The notes: a model not told the origin generated them from the sequence alone. A stretch of DNA of 64,000 nucleotides from Cohnella silvisoli (GCF_021190915.1 NZ_JAIOAP010000003.1:186001-250000); one strand, 5' to 3'. Counted from the stretch's first letter, positions 48,054-57,364 are shown. A program made the numbers and translations.

Positions 48054-48641
48054 ATGAGCGAAGAAGAAAAGGACAAGCGGAAAGAAGCCGTGAAGGAGCA
48101 GCAGGCCAACTATTGGATCGAGGAGAGATATGAGATTATTGAGGGAGTGCGTTACGACTTCCTCTCATCGCCGAGAGTAACGCATCAAATGCTGGTCACC
48201 GAACTTTACGCATCCATCCGTTCGACATGCCACGCCAACGGTATCGTGCTGGTGGCGCCGATGGACGTCCATTTTGACGAGAACAACATTGTGCAGCCCG
48301 ATCTCATCTTTATCGCAAACGAAAATTTGCATATTATCAAAGACGGATGGGTTAAAGGCGTTCCGGATTTGCTTGTGGAAATACTGTCCCCGAGCACCGG
48401 CTCCAAGGATAAGGTGCGAAAGAAAATCATATATGAGCGGTTTGGCGTAAAAGAATACTGGATTGTCGATCCTTTATACTCCACTATCGATCAGTTGGTG
48501 CTCGTTGACGGCAAATATCGGCTGGAAGCCTCCTACGGAGACGAAGACACATTCACGTCTCCGAATCTGACCTGTATTTCAATTGATTTGCGTCAGCTGT
48601 TTCAAGAGGCTATGCGCTTCAATGAGCATACGGCTGAATGA
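48054..48641 (+). CDS. Uma2-family nuclease (copy 4)
   Basis: A 195-residue near-twin of the gene at 45439 (182 of 195 residues identical), with the same Uma2 core motifs QPDLIFI, DLLVEILSPST and KEYWIVDP. GGGGAGG precedes ATG 48054. The promoter region and the bases after the stop (GAATGAAGGCATCCG and GGATGATAACCGATTCATT) are shared with copy 3, showing a duplicated segment of about 650-700 bp. Confidence 0.88.
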   Translation: MSEEEKDKRKEAVKEQQANYWIEERYEIIEGVRYDFLSSPRVTHQMLVTELYASIRSTCHANGIVLVAPMDVHFDENNIVQPDLIFIANENLHIIKDGWVKGVPDLLVEILSPSTGSKDKVRKKIIYERFGVKEYWIVDPLYSTIDQLVLVDGKYRLEASYGDEDTFTSPNLTCISIDLRQLFQEAMRFNEHTAE

Positions 48642-48672
48642 AGGCATCCGGGCGGATGATAACCGATTCATT

Positions 48673-48695
48673 CACGGGAATTTAAGCTCAGATGG
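48673..48695 (+). repeat. 23-bp copy of the LacI-gene 3' region
   Basis: This stretch repeats 47861-47883, inside the LacI-family coding sequence, with one mismatch (CACGGGAATTTAAGCTC then AGATGG versus GGATGG). It looks like a scar of the rearrangement that duplicated Uma2. Confidence 0.7.
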
Positions 48696-48729
48696 AGAAT
48701 CGGCTGCCGTATATTGATATAATGGGAGA

Positions 48730-49524
48730 ATGGAAAAACAAACCTTATTTAAGCTAAAAACCGTTGGGATACTTCTGCCCGCGCTGGCAGCTATATTCGT
48801 AACTCTCTTTATTTTCTCCAACAACAATGAACGCCAAGACGATGAGCTTAATATGCCTCGCGATTATGTGTATGGCACGGCCGTCGCTGCGAACGGCATG
48901 GAGCTGCATTATTTGCGAACGCGACCGTCTAATGTTGCGCTGGAATCTATTCACAATAATGTAACGGCGGCCCCCTACTACGGCATTAATGGAGGGTTCT
49001 TCTATCAAGACGCTTTGCTCAGCATCGCCGTCGTCAACGATCTGTCTGTCAACGAAGCGGAAAGCCAATACGGTACGGGTGAAACCAATGCCAAATACGC
49101 GAGAGGCACTTTAGTATGGGATGGAAACCTGGACCGGCTTAGCGTGCAGGTTGTAAGTCGGGCATCCGAGCTCTCGGTTACGGATCGCACGCGTTTCTGG
49201 GCGCAGGGGGGCATCAGCATGAGCCTCGACCGTAACGATCATTGGTTAGAGCAAGCCGCGTTTGAAAATGCCCCTTTGCCGGATGATTATTGCTTGCGTT
49301 CAGCGGCGGTATACGATCTCGACGGGAGCTTGTACCTGATCGTCAGCACCACGAAGGGATCGCTGGCCTCATTCCGCGAAGCGATCTTGGAACAAATCGG
49401 AGATGGGAAGCTCATAAATGGCATCTTCCTGGATGGAGACGGTTCGTCGCAGCTCCGCAGCCGCGAAGCGAAGCTGATAGGAGACGGCCGACCGGTCGTT
49501 CAGATGCTTCGCCTATTGAAGTGA
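48730..49524 (+). CDS. Phosphodiester glycosidase-domain (NAGPA-like) membrane protein
   Basis: A 264-residue protein with an N-terminal membrane anchor (about residues 10-31) and an extracellular NAGPA domain. GINGGFFYQD near the start of the domain and FLDGDGSSQL near its end are the family motifs. Relatives cleave N-acetylglucosamine phosphodiesters or related exopolysaccharide links. A TATAAT at 48718-48723 is so close to ATG 48730 that transcription would begin at the start codon; GGGAG is also too near the ATG to serve well. So either the transcript is leaderless or the true promoter lies upstream. Confidence 0.82.
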   Translation: MEKQTLFKLKTVGILLPALAAIFVTLFIFSNNNERQDDELNMPRDYVYGTAVAANGMELHYLRTRPSNVALESIHNNVTAAPYYGINGGFFYQDALLSIAVVNDLSVNEAESQYGTGETNAKYARGTLVWDGNLDRLSVQVVSRASELSVTDRTRFWAQGGISMSLDRNDHWLEQAAFENAPLPDDYCLRSAAVYDLDGSLYLIVSTTKGSLASFREAILEQIGDGKLINGIFLDGDGSSQLRSREAKLIGDGRPVVQMLRLLK

Positions 49525-49600
49525 TGGATTATGCGAAGGCACGAGCACAACGCGCTCGCCCCTAAGAGAGGCAGAGGCGTTTCTTTGCGTTGAGAACAAA

Positions 49601-49781
49601 CTGTAAAAAGCGCAGGTTGATTCGCCAAAAACGGTTTTTTGAACCGTTTAACTGCAAAATGTGCAGGTAATCGGGGCTAGTTTGAGTCATTCTAGCTGAT
49701 TTGGTCCAAACACCTGTAGAAAATGCAGGTTGATAGGCGAATATCCCGTTTTTAGACGATTTTAACTGTAGTAAATACAGG
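49601..49781. repeat. Intergenic array of small-hairpin repeats, about 51-bp spacing
   Basis: Four units start at 49601, 49652, 49714 and 49766. Each carries a small dyad CTGYA-N5-TRCAG followed by GGT: CTGCA/TGCAG in unit 2, CTGTA/TACAG in unit 4, with weaker pairing in units 1 and 3. Unit 1 is followed by a further AACGGTT/AACCGTT dyad. The array lies in the 646-base gap 49525-50170. The remainder of that gap holds a strong hairpin, a possible tiny ORF and the kinase leader. Confidence 0.7.
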
Positions 49782-49819
49782 TTCCTCCGATTAACAGTAA
49801 AGATTTTGTTGCAGCGAAG

Positions 49820-49863
49820 GGGCTGTCCCATAAAGTCTGAAAAAGACTTGAGGGACAGCCCCT
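49820..49863. terminator. Strong hairpin, possible bidirectional terminator
   Basis: GGGGCTGTCCC (49820-49830) pairs with GGGACAGCCCC (49853-49863), with an inner AAGTCT/AGACTT stem. A T-rich tail TGTTTCTT follows. It may terminate the 48730 transcript. Similar sequences also occur at transposon ends, but no transposase is present. Confidence 0.65.
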
Positions 49864-49981
49864 GTTTCTTCGTGCAATTCTTTCAGAATACATTTCAGCC
49901 AGTCTTCATGAAGAGTTCAGGTACAGGTCGCACAATGAGATTATATCGATACAATACGTCTGCGTAGATAGAGGAGTGGAA

Positions 49982-50035
49982 GTGAGCATGAGCAAGTTGA
50001 AGAGCAAACAATACGATAAAAGAGATTATGGCTAA
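49982..50035 (+). CDS. Possible 17-residue peptide
   Basis: GAGGAG at 49971-49976 precedes GTG 49982 and ATG 49988, and a short frame reads MSMSKLKSKQYDKRDYG before TAA. The binding site is good but the peptide is very short and highly charged, with no known family. It may be a chance event or a leader peptide of the kinase transcript. Confidence 0.2.
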   Translation: MSMSKLKSKQYDKRDYG

Positions 50036-50170
50036 CCTTGTTGTTCCAAGGATAAGCTTTGTAATGACTATCGAGATCAAATGAGCGTATACTGGAGGAT
50101 GAAAATTAGCTGCCATTAGTTGCGGAATTCGATTGGTCAATGTCACTTGCGAAATGGGGAGGTTACCGAC

Positions 50171-51946
50171 ATGGTACTTATGAAAGAGCTATTTAAAGAA
50201 AAGTGGAAAATGTCTATTTTCGGCAGATTGGTCATTACGTTTCTTCTCATTATTTTCCCCATCTACGTTCTTAGTATCGAAATCTATCAATGGGCCATAC
50301 AAACCCAAAAACAGGATATTTCCAATACGATGCTCTCCCAGGTCAATTTTTATATGGAGAATCTTGAAAAAGAAATACAAAGAATAAAACTGCTACAGTA
50401 TTACAGCACGGACGACGTGAATTTGCATCAACTTGCTTTCGTTCCTGAGTCTCTCGATGACTATGGGAAAGCGCAAACGATTTTACAACTGCAACAGCAT
50501 TTGAAAGCGATAGCCAGCAGCAGTTCTTATATCACAAGTGCAAACGCTTACATTCCTTCTATTAACAGGGTTGTATCTTCATCGACTTTTGAAAGCTCCA
50601 TCCCTAAGGAGGAATTTAATATCTTGGATACGAATTCCTACAATTCTAAAGACGCACAAACGATTTATTGGAATAATCGTCTTTTTCTAAGCATCTCCAA
50701 TTTATCGAATACCCCTATTGATACCAAAAACAAAGTGAAAAAGAAACCTGCTTACATTATTGCCGTCGAACTGAACCTGAGTGTATTGGAAGACGCACTA
50801 AAGCAGTTCAATACTTACAAAAACGGAGGGGCTTTGTTAATAGACCTTCAGAACGATTTCATATTGACGAGTACGAATAATACGGAAGAAAATTCAAGGG
50901 TTGCGGAATTTGTAAAGGAGGCCGTAAAAACCGCGAAAAGCGGCTCCGAGAATATAAAAGTTATGGACAAGGCCTATTGGGCGATTTACACGAGCTCCGA
51001 TTATCTTGGTTTTACGTTGTCTAAGTATATACCCGAAAGCGAAGTCCTTAAAGCCTTCAAGAAATACTCCAACTGGTTCTGGATTTTTACTGCGACAGCC
51101 ATTCTGCTTATTCTTTTATACTCCTTTTCCACGTACCGTTTGATTTACAAACCTCTGTCGTTGCTAGTAAAATCCTTCCGCAAGATGGAGAAAGGCGACT
51201 TGAATATATCCATTGCACATAAAACCGACAACGAATTCAGATACCTATACGGCGCTTTCAATAAAATGGTCGATAAGTTCGGTACTTTAATCGAGCAGGT
51301 CTATAAACAGAAAATACTTGCGCAGAATGCGCAATTGAAGCAGCTTCAGACGCAAATCGTCCCGCACTTTCTTTACAATAGCTACTTCATTCTGCACAGG
51401 ATGGTGTTGGATGAAGATAACGAAAATGCGGCCCGTTTCTCGGAACAGCTTGGAAATTATCTCAAATTCATCACGCGGAGCGCAGGGGACGAGGTAACAT
51501 TAGCCAGTGAAATTGAGCATGCACGGATATATACGGAAATATTGAGCATGCGTTTTGCCAGCAGGATGAAAATCGAATTCGAAGAAACACCGGAACAATG
51601 CAGTCCTATTAGGGTGCCCCGTCTTATTATTCAGCCTATTATCGAGAATGCGCTTGAGCATGGTCTTGAGAATAAGGCCAGCGGCGGAATACTGATCATC
51701 TCTTTCGTAAAGTCGGAAGAAGTTCTGGATATTGTAGTTGAAGATAACGGAAATAGTTTGAATAACGAGGAATTAGAGGCTCTGCAGAAGTCTCTTGTCG
51801 AAAAGGATCATATTGACGAGGTGGAAATGACCGGAATTAAAAATATACATAGAAGGCTTCAATATAGTTTCGGAAACGACAGTGGATTGATATTTTCCAG
51901 AAGCGGCTTGGGTGGGTTAAAGGTGGTTATTAGAATTGTAGGTTAG
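50171..51946 (+). CDS. Sensor histidine kinase, YesM type (system 3)
   Basis: A 591-residue kinase: TM1 about residues 16-36, extracellular domain, TM2 about 302-322, HAMP, His_kinase with H399 in QIVPHFLYNSYFILHR, and HATPase with IQPIIENALEHGL and VEDNGNSLNNEE. The G1 glycine motif is degenerate compared with the other kinases (DNGNSL instead of DNGxGM), but the rest is conserved. GGGGAGG is eight bases before ATG 50171. Base composition is more AT-rich than the glycan loci to its left. Its regulator follows 33 bases later. Confidence 0.92.
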   Translation: MVLMKELFKEKWKMSIFGRLVITFLLIIFPIYVLSIEIYQWAIQTQKQDISNTMLSQVNFYMENLEKEIQRIKLLQYYSTDDVNLHQLAFVPESLDDYGKAQTILQLQQHLKAIASSSSYITSANAYIPSINRVVSSSTFESSIPKEEFNILDTNSYNSKDAQTIYWNNRLFLSISNLSNTPIDTKNKVKKKPAYIIAVELNLSVLEDALKQFNTYKNGGALLIDLQNDFILTSTNNTEENSRVAEFVKEAVKTAKSGSENIKVMDKAYWAIYTSSDYLGFTLSKYIPESEVLKAFKKYSNWFWIFTATAILLILLYSFSTYRLIYKPLSLLVKSFRKMEKGDLNISIAHKTDNEFRYLYGAFNKMVDKFGTLIEQVYKQKILAQNAQLKQLQTQIVPHFLYNSYFILHRMVLDEDNENAARFSEQLGNYLKFITRSAGDEVTLASEIEHARIYTEILSMRFASRMKIEFEETPEQCSPIRVPRLIIQPIIENALEHGLENKASGGILIISFVKSEEVLDIVVEDNGNSLNNEELEALQKSLVEKDHIDEVEMTGIKNIHRRLQYSFGNDSGLIFSRSGLGGLKVVIRIVG

Positions 51947-51979
51947 CCTCTCGGAATGATTAATTAAAGGAGTGAGACG

Positions 51980-53635
51980 ATGTATAAACTGTTGATTGTG
52001 GATGATGAACAGATGATCGTGGATTGGCTTTATCGACTTTTTAGCGGTTTACAGCAACTCGAACTGGATATATACAAAGCCTATAGGGGAGATCAAGCCA
52101 TGAGTTGGCTGAACAGGACAAAAATCGATATTGTGCTGACGGATATCCATATGCCTGAAATGAACGGAATACAGCTGCTTGAGAACATAAAGAACAGATG
52201 GCCAGACTGCAAAGTTATATTTTTAACCGGATACAACCAATTCGATTATGTGTATACGGCAATCAAGCATGAAGGCGTAAGTTATTTGCTGAAAACGGAA
52301 AACGACTCTGAAATCATTAAGACGGTAGAAAAAGCCATCGGCGAAATCGAGCATAGTTATAGAAATACGGAACTGATCAGCAGGGGGAGACAGCAAGTAA
52401 GCAAGGCGCTGCCGCTGCTTCAGAAGGAATATCTTACTACGCTGCTCCAAGGGGAGAAGTCCGTACTCCCGGTTACACAGCAACAGCTGGATGAAATGGA
52501 AATCTCTCTGAACTCCGAGCTTCCGGTATTAATGCTGATTGGAACAATGGACAATCTATCCAAAAAGCTTGTCCAGGCTGAAAAGACCCGTCTGATCTAT
52601 ACAGTTAAGAACATCGTGGAAGAGTATTTGTTTGAGAACATCCATTCCGCCTATATTTTTTATGAAGAATCGTACTCCGTTTGGTTAATTCAGCCCGCGG
52701 ATTCTCAGTCCGACTGGGAAAGAACCGGCTTGTTCATTAAGGAAATGCTGGAAACCGCCCAGAGAGCTTGTATGGAATCCCTTCAGGTAAGCATGTCTTT
52801 CGCGCTTGCTAAAGATTTAAGCAGCTGGGATACGGTTTCCGAAAAGTACTACGGTTTAAAGCAGCTGCTCAACTATCGTATTGGCTCTAAAAGCGGCATT
52901 ATCATAACAGAGAATGAATCCGACCCCGTTGTACAGGATCAAGCATTAAGTACAAATCGGTATGACGGAAACATACACGCTCAACTGAATAAGATCGGTA
53001 AATTGGAGAGCTGTTTAGATCGAGGCCAGAAGCAGGATTTTTTCGAAATATTTTCCGAGATAACGGGGTTTCTGAAAAGTATTCCTAGTATGCATTACAT
53101 ACCTGCATTGGAAATCTATTTTTCATTATCAATAAAGCTGTTGTCTTACATCAATCGGAGAGGGCTTGCCGCGAAACGGGTTTTCCATACGAGCATAAAC
53201 AAGCTTACCCGTATAGATGAATTCGATAGTTGGGCAGATGCCGCCGAATATTTGCAACAGACTGCAGACGACATCTTTAAATTGCAGGAACGTGATCAGG
53301 AAAAGCGGGAAAAGGATATTATCATGCTCGTGCAGCAATATATTTTCGAACATTTATCGGAGGACATATCGCTAGTAAAGCTAGGCGAGTTAACCTATTT
53401 CAACCCTTCTTACTTATCGCGGCTATTTAAACAGATAACCGGCACTAATATTTCAGACCATATTCATCTTGCGCGGATTAACAAGGCAAAGGAGCTTTTG
53501 AGCGGGACCGGAATGAAAATACATGAAGTTGCTATCTCTATCGGCTTTGATTCTCCCGCTTACTTTGCTAAGTTTTTCAAAAAATCGACAAGCATGACGC
53601 CGCAGGAGTACCGCGATTCTTTGTTCATGAAGTAA
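51980..53635 (+). CDS. AraC-type response regulator, YesN type (system 3)
   Basis: A 551-residue protein with receiver (LIVDDEQMI, D55 in IVLTDIHMPEMNG, FLTGYNQFDY), a long linker, and a C-terminal double helix-turn-helix (about residues 450-548, NPSYLSRLFKQITG, RINKAKELLSGTG, YFAKFFKKSTSMTPQEYR). AAAGGAG precedes ATG 51980. It should activate the importer 4 genes at 53743. Confidence 0.93.
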   Translation: MYKLLIVDDEQMIVDWLYRLFSGLQQLELDIYKAYRGDQAMSWLNRTKIDIVLTDIHMPEMNGIQLLENIKNRWPDCKVIFLTGYNQFDYVYTAIKHEGVSYLLKTENDSEIIKTVEKAIGEIEHSYRNTELISRGRQQVSKALPLLQKEYLTTLLQGEKSVLPVTQQQLDEMEISLNSELPVLMLIGTMDNLSKKLVQAEKTRLIYTVKNIVEEYLFENIHSAYIFYEESYSVWLIQPADSQSDWERTGLFIKEMLETAQRACMESLQVSMSFALAKDLSSWDTVSEKYYGLKQLLNYRIGSKSGIIITENESDPVVQDQALSTNRYDGNIHAQLNKIGKLESCLDRGQKQDFFEIFSEITGFLKSIPSMHYIPALEIYFSLSIKLLSYINRRGLAAKRVFHTSINKLTRIDEFDSWADAAEYLQQTADDIFKLQERDQEKREKDIIMLVQQYIFEHLSEDISLVKLGELTYFNPSYLSRLFKQITGTNISDHIHLARINKAKELLSGTGMKIHEVAISIGFDSPAYFAKFFKKSTSMTPQEYRDSLFMK

Positions 53636-53670
53636 ACGGAAAGCTCAAAAGTAAAAAATGTCATATATTA

Positions 53671-53695
53671 AACGCTTTCATTCGCTGACTATAAT
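53671..53695 (+). promoter_or_regulatory. Promoter -10 and cre-like site for importer 4
   Basis: TATAAT at 53690-53695 is 48 bases before the binding-protein start. The bottom strand of about 53667-53680 reads TGAAAGCGTTTAAT, matching cre at 12 of 14 positions. The arrangement copies that of importer 1 (cre-like site just upstream of the -10). Confidence 0.5.
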
Positions 53696-53742
53696 AAATT
53701 AGAGGCCTCGCTTAAACCAAACAAAAAAAACGGAGGGTTTAC

Positions 53743-55458
53743 ATGAAACATCGAAGGTTCGCTAAGCTCATTTCTTTAGTGCTTGTGGCTTCTATGATTT
53801 TAGTAGCGACTGCTTGCAATTCTTCGAAAAATACACAGAACGAAGCGACATCCGGATCTGTTAGTTCGTCAGCCAGCACCTCGTCATCTCCGGAAAAATC
53901 AGAAGATTCAGAAAAATCTCCTATGGCCAAATATGATCCTCCAATTACGCTTACAAGCGTACGAGCGGATCTTGGCACAAACTATAAATATGATGAAGGC
54001 GAAACCATTGACAACAATGTCTGGACAAAAACGTATGAAGAGGATCTGGGAATTAAGATCAAATATAATTGGGTTGTTCCTGGAGACCAATATGCGCAAA
54101 AATTCGGTGTAGCCATTGCTTCAAACGATTTACCCGACGTATTTGATGTCGATATGAAAAATCTCAAGCTGTTGATCGACAATGATGTCATTGCCGATTT
54201 AACAAGCGTATACGACCAGTATGCCACGCCGTTAACCAAAAGCGTTATTGAAGGGGACGGCGGCTTGATGCTCGGAACGGCCAGATTCGACGGAAAGCTG
54301 ATGGCTATTCCGGAGACTCAATCGATGTTGGACAATATTGAAATGATCTGGATACGCAACGACTGGCTCAAAAAATTGAATTTGCCGACACCTAAGACAA
54401 TGGATGAATTGGTAAAAACGGCAGAGGCGTTCGTCTCGCAGGATCCTGATGGAAACGGGAAGGCCGATACGCTTGGCTTTGCAATCAATAAGGATGCGGT
54501 AAGCGGCGGAGTTACCGGTTGGGCTGATATTGCTCCGATATTCTATGCCTATCATGCGTATCCGGGCGGATGGATCAAGGATGCTTCTGGCAATCTGGTC
54601 TTCGGCACCATACAACCCGAAGTAAAGACAGCATTGGCTGCTTTACAAGATATGTACAGCAAAAACCTGATCGATCGGGAATTTGGCGTTAAGGACGGTA
54701 CAAAAGTGGCGGAGTCCACTACGGCGGGCAAAATTGGAATCGCTTACGGAGCTATGTGGAATTCGATTTGGCCTCTCAATTCAAGCAAGGAAAACGATAA
54801 AGACCCTGGCGACTGGATACCGATTCCGTTGGTTTCTTCAGACGATAAGCCGGTACTGTCTTTGGTCTCGTCACCTGTTGGGGGTTACCATGTCGTAAAC
54901 AAAAATTTCGAGCATCCTGAGGCACTTATCAAAATAGTAAACGAATGGGTAGAGAAGACAGTCGGCCCTAATGCAGATAACAACAAGTATGGTACTACGC
55001 TTGAGGGCAAGGAAGTATTCAAGATGTCCCTGTTCCGCGTATGGAAGCCCAAGCAGAATCTAGAAAGTTACCAGGCAGTTCAAGCGGCATTCCAAAGCAA
55101 GGATCCTTCGCAGCTGAATACTACAGACAAATCCAACTATGACAAGACTCTCGCATATCAAGGCGGAGATCTCAAGAGCTGGGGTTATGCAGCCGTATTC
55201 GGACCGGGCGGCTCGCAATCCTTATTAGAGCAAATTGATAAAAACAACCAATGGGTCTTCAATGAATACTACGGCGCTCCTACGCAAACGCAGTCGGACA
55301 AGGGAGCTACTCTTGCCAAAATACAGAACGAAACATTCCTCAAGATTATTATGGGGAAAGCGCCAATCGATGAATTCGACAAATTTGTGGATCAATGGAA
55401 AAAGCTTGGCGGGGATCAAATTACTAAGGAAGTCAACGACTGGTACAAATCTAAATAA
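53743..55458 (+). CDS. Extracellular sugar-binding lipoprotein (LplA type, importer 4)
   Basis: A 571-residue binding protein with lipobox VATAC and a Ser-rich tether. Features typical of the LplA/YtcQ group include SNDLPDVFDVD, IPETQSMLDNIEMIWIRNDW and DPDGNGKADTLGFAI, the last being a calcium-loop-like segment. CGGAGGG precedes ATG 53743. It pairs with the LplB/LplC permeases downstream. Substrate unknown. Confidence 0.92.
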   Translation: MKHRRFAKLISLVLVASMILVATACNSSKNTQNEATSGSVSSSASTSSSPEKSEDSEKSPMAKYDPPITLTSVRADLGTNYKYDEGETIDNNVWTKTYEEDLGIKIKYNWVVPGDQYAQKFGVAIASNDLPDVFDVDMKNLKLLIDNDVIADLTSVYDQYATPLTKSVIEGDGGLMLGTARFDGKLMAIPETQSMLDNIEMIWIRNDWLKKLNLPTPKTMDELVKTAEAFVSQDPDGNGKADTLGFAINKDAVSGGVTGWADIAPIFYAYHAYPGGWIKDASGNLVFGTIQPEVKTALAALQDMYSKNLIDREFGVKDGTKVAESTTAGKIGIAYGAMWNSIWPLNSSKENDKDPGDWIPIPLVSSDDKPVLSLVSSPVGGYHVVNKNFEHPEALIKIVNEWVEKTVGPNADNNKYGTTLEGKEVFKMSLFRVWKPKQNLESYQAVQAAFQSKDPSQLNTTDKSNYDKTLAYQGGDLKSWGYAAVFGPGGSQSLLEQIDKNNQWVFNEYYGAPTQTQSDKGATLAKIQNETFLKIIMGKAPIDEFDKFVDQWKKLGGDQITKEVNDWYKSK

Positions 55459-55476
55459 CGATCGGGTGTGAAAAGG

Positions 55477-55509
55477 AAAAAGGAAGTTGGCGGAACCAAC
55501 TTCCTTTTT
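55477..55509 (+). terminator. Hairpin between binding-protein and permease genes (importer 4)
   Basis: A perfect 14-bp stem, 55477-55490 with 55496-55509 and a 5-base loop, ends in TTTTT. It is a good intrinsic terminator that must allow partial read-through to the permeases. Confidence 0.85.
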
Positions 55510-55544
55510 CTGAAATCGAAATGCAATACGACGGAGGAATAAGC

Positions 55545-56459
55545 ATGGAGGCTCTAAGATCGAAGGGGAAAAAATGGATTCGGGAATCGCCCTTGCATCT
55601 GATGATGGTACCCGGGATCATTCTGCTGCTGATATTCAGCTATGGACCTATGGTGGGAATCGTAATGGCATTCGAAAGGTTCAATGTGACCAAAGGATTC
55701 TTCGGATCGGAATGGATAGGACTCGATAATTTCGAGTTCATCTTGCAAATACCCGATGTACGTCAAGTGTTCTGGAATACGATTTTTATCGCCCTAATGA
55801 AAATTGTCGCAAGTTTGATCGTACCTGTCGGACTAGCGCTTCTGTTAAATGAATTACGTGCAAAGTATGTGAAAAGAGGCATACAAACGATAATATACCT
55901 CCCGTACTTTTTATCATGGGTTCTCTTGGCAGGGATTTTAATCGACATCCTATCTCCCTCCAGCGGTATCGTAAATCAATTTTTAGGAATATTCGGAATC
56001 AAGCCTATATTTTTTCTAGGGAATGAAAAGATGTTTCCGTATTTGCTTGTCGTTACGCATGTGTGGAAGGAAGCTGGATTTGGAACAATCATCTATCTGG
56101 CAGCGTTGACAGGAATAGATCCGACGCTGTATGAGGCAGCTATCGTGGATGGAGCTAACCGCTGGAGGCAAACCTGGCATATTACCTTGCCCGGGTTGAC
56201 CCCTATCGTGATCCTTATGACTGTATTGAGCCTTGGCGGTATTCTAAATGCAGGGTTCGATCAGGTTTTCAATTTATACAACCCTCTCGTATACAGTACC
56301 GGAGATATCGTAGATACGATGGTTTACAGGATGGGGTTGATCGATAACCAATACAGCATCGCGACAGCTGTCGGCCTATTCAAATCGGTTGTTTCCGTTA
56401 TTCTTATATTGGTTTCATACAGACTGGCAGATAAATTTGCAGGATATAAAGTTTTATAA
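55545..56459 (+). CDS. Sugar ABC transporter permease, LplB type (importer 4)
   Basis: A 304-residue permease with six membrane segments and EAA loop EAAIVDGANRWRQTWHITLP. GGAGG is seven bases before ATG 55545. It is a homologue of the permease at 8953 and partners with the one at 56477. Confidence 0.92.
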   Translation: MEALRSKGKKWIRESPLHLMMVPGIILLLIFSYGPMVGIVMAFERFNVTKGFFGSEWIGLDNFEFILQIPDVRQVFWNTIFIALMKIVASLIVPVGLALLLNELRAKYVKRGIQTIIYLPYFLSWVLLAGILIDILSPSSGIVNQFLGIFGIKPIFFLGNEKMFPYLLVVTHVWKEAGFGTIIYLAALTGIDPTLYEAAIVDGANRWRQTWHITLPGLTPIVILMTVLSLGGILNAGFDQVFNLYNPLVYSTGDIVDTMVYRMGLIDNQYSIATAVGLFKSVVSVILILVSYRLADKFAGYKVL

Positions 56460-56476
56460 TCCGTTGGAGGAATGGT

Positions 56477-57364
56477 ATGAAGGTTAATACTTCATTTGGA
56501 AAAATGCTTTTTCCTATTTTCAATTATACGGTTCTTATTGCGTTTGCCTTGCTGTGTTTGCTGCCAATGATCCACGTGCTGGCCATTTCATTCAGCAGCG
56601 GTACGGCAGCCGCAGCAGGTTATGTGACTTTGTGGCCTATTAACTTCACATTCAAAGCCTATGAGTTTGTTGCCAATAAACCGGAATTTATCAGGTCCAT
56701 GATTGTTTCTTTTAAGAGAGTATTAATTGGCGTGCCTATCGATATGCTCTTGATCATACTGATTGCTTATCCACTCTCCAAAGATGAAAGAATGCTTTCA
56801 TTCCGCAAGGCGTATATTGTATTTTTTATGATTACGATCCTCTTTGGAGGCGGATTGATTCCTTGGTATATGGTCATCAAAATGACCGGGCTGATAGATT
56901 CCATTTTCGCGCTGATTTTACCGGGTGCCGTTCCTGTCTTTAGCGTGATCATTCTGCTTAATTTCTTCAGGAATTTGCCCAAGGAGATCGAAGAGGCGGC
57001 TTTTATAGACGGTGCCAGCCATTGGTATACGTTGTGGAAAATATACGTGCCGCTTTCTATGCCAGCCATTGCCACGTTGATATTGTTTTCTTCCGTAGGT
57101 CACTGGAATAGCTGGTTTGACGGCATTATCCTGATGAACAGGACAGAACATTATCCTTTGCAAAGTTATCTTCAAACTGTTGTGGTACAGCAGGGGCTGC
57201 TCAAGATGGTTACCATTCAGGACACCCAAACGTTCCTCGAAGTATCCAATAGGACGAACAAGGCGGCGCAGATTTTTATCGGAGCATTACCGATTCTGTT
57301 GGTTTATCCTTTCCTGCAAAGGTATTTCATGAGCGGAATCGTACTGGGGAGCGTTAAGGGATGA
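56477..57364 (+). CDS. Sugar ABC transporter permease, LplC/YtcP type (importer 4)
   Basis: A 295-residue permease with six membrane segments, EAA loop EEAAFIDGASHWYTLWKIYV and the SGIVLGSVKG tail of the subfamily. TTGGAGG precedes ATG 56477. It is the last gene of importer 4; no catabolic enzyme follows. Confidence 0.92.
   Translation: MKVNTSFGKMLFPIFNYTVLIAFALLCLLPMIHVLAISFSSGTAAAAGYVTLWPINFTFKAYEFVANKPEFIRSMIVSFKRVLIGVPIDMLLIILIAYPLSKDERMLSFRKAYIVFFMITILFGGGLIPWYMVIKMTGLIDSIFALILPGAVPVFSVIILLNFFRNLPKEIEEAAFIDGASHWYTLWKIYVPLSMPAIATLILFSSVGHWNSWFDGIILMNRTEHYPLQSYLQTVVVQQGLLKMVTIQDTQTFLEVSNRTNKAAQIFIGALPILLVYPFLQRYFMSGIVLGSVKG

Noticed and set aside
49820..49863. Insertion-sequence end
   Set aside because: The hairpin resembles some transposon ends, but there is no transposase, matching second end or target duplication nearby.
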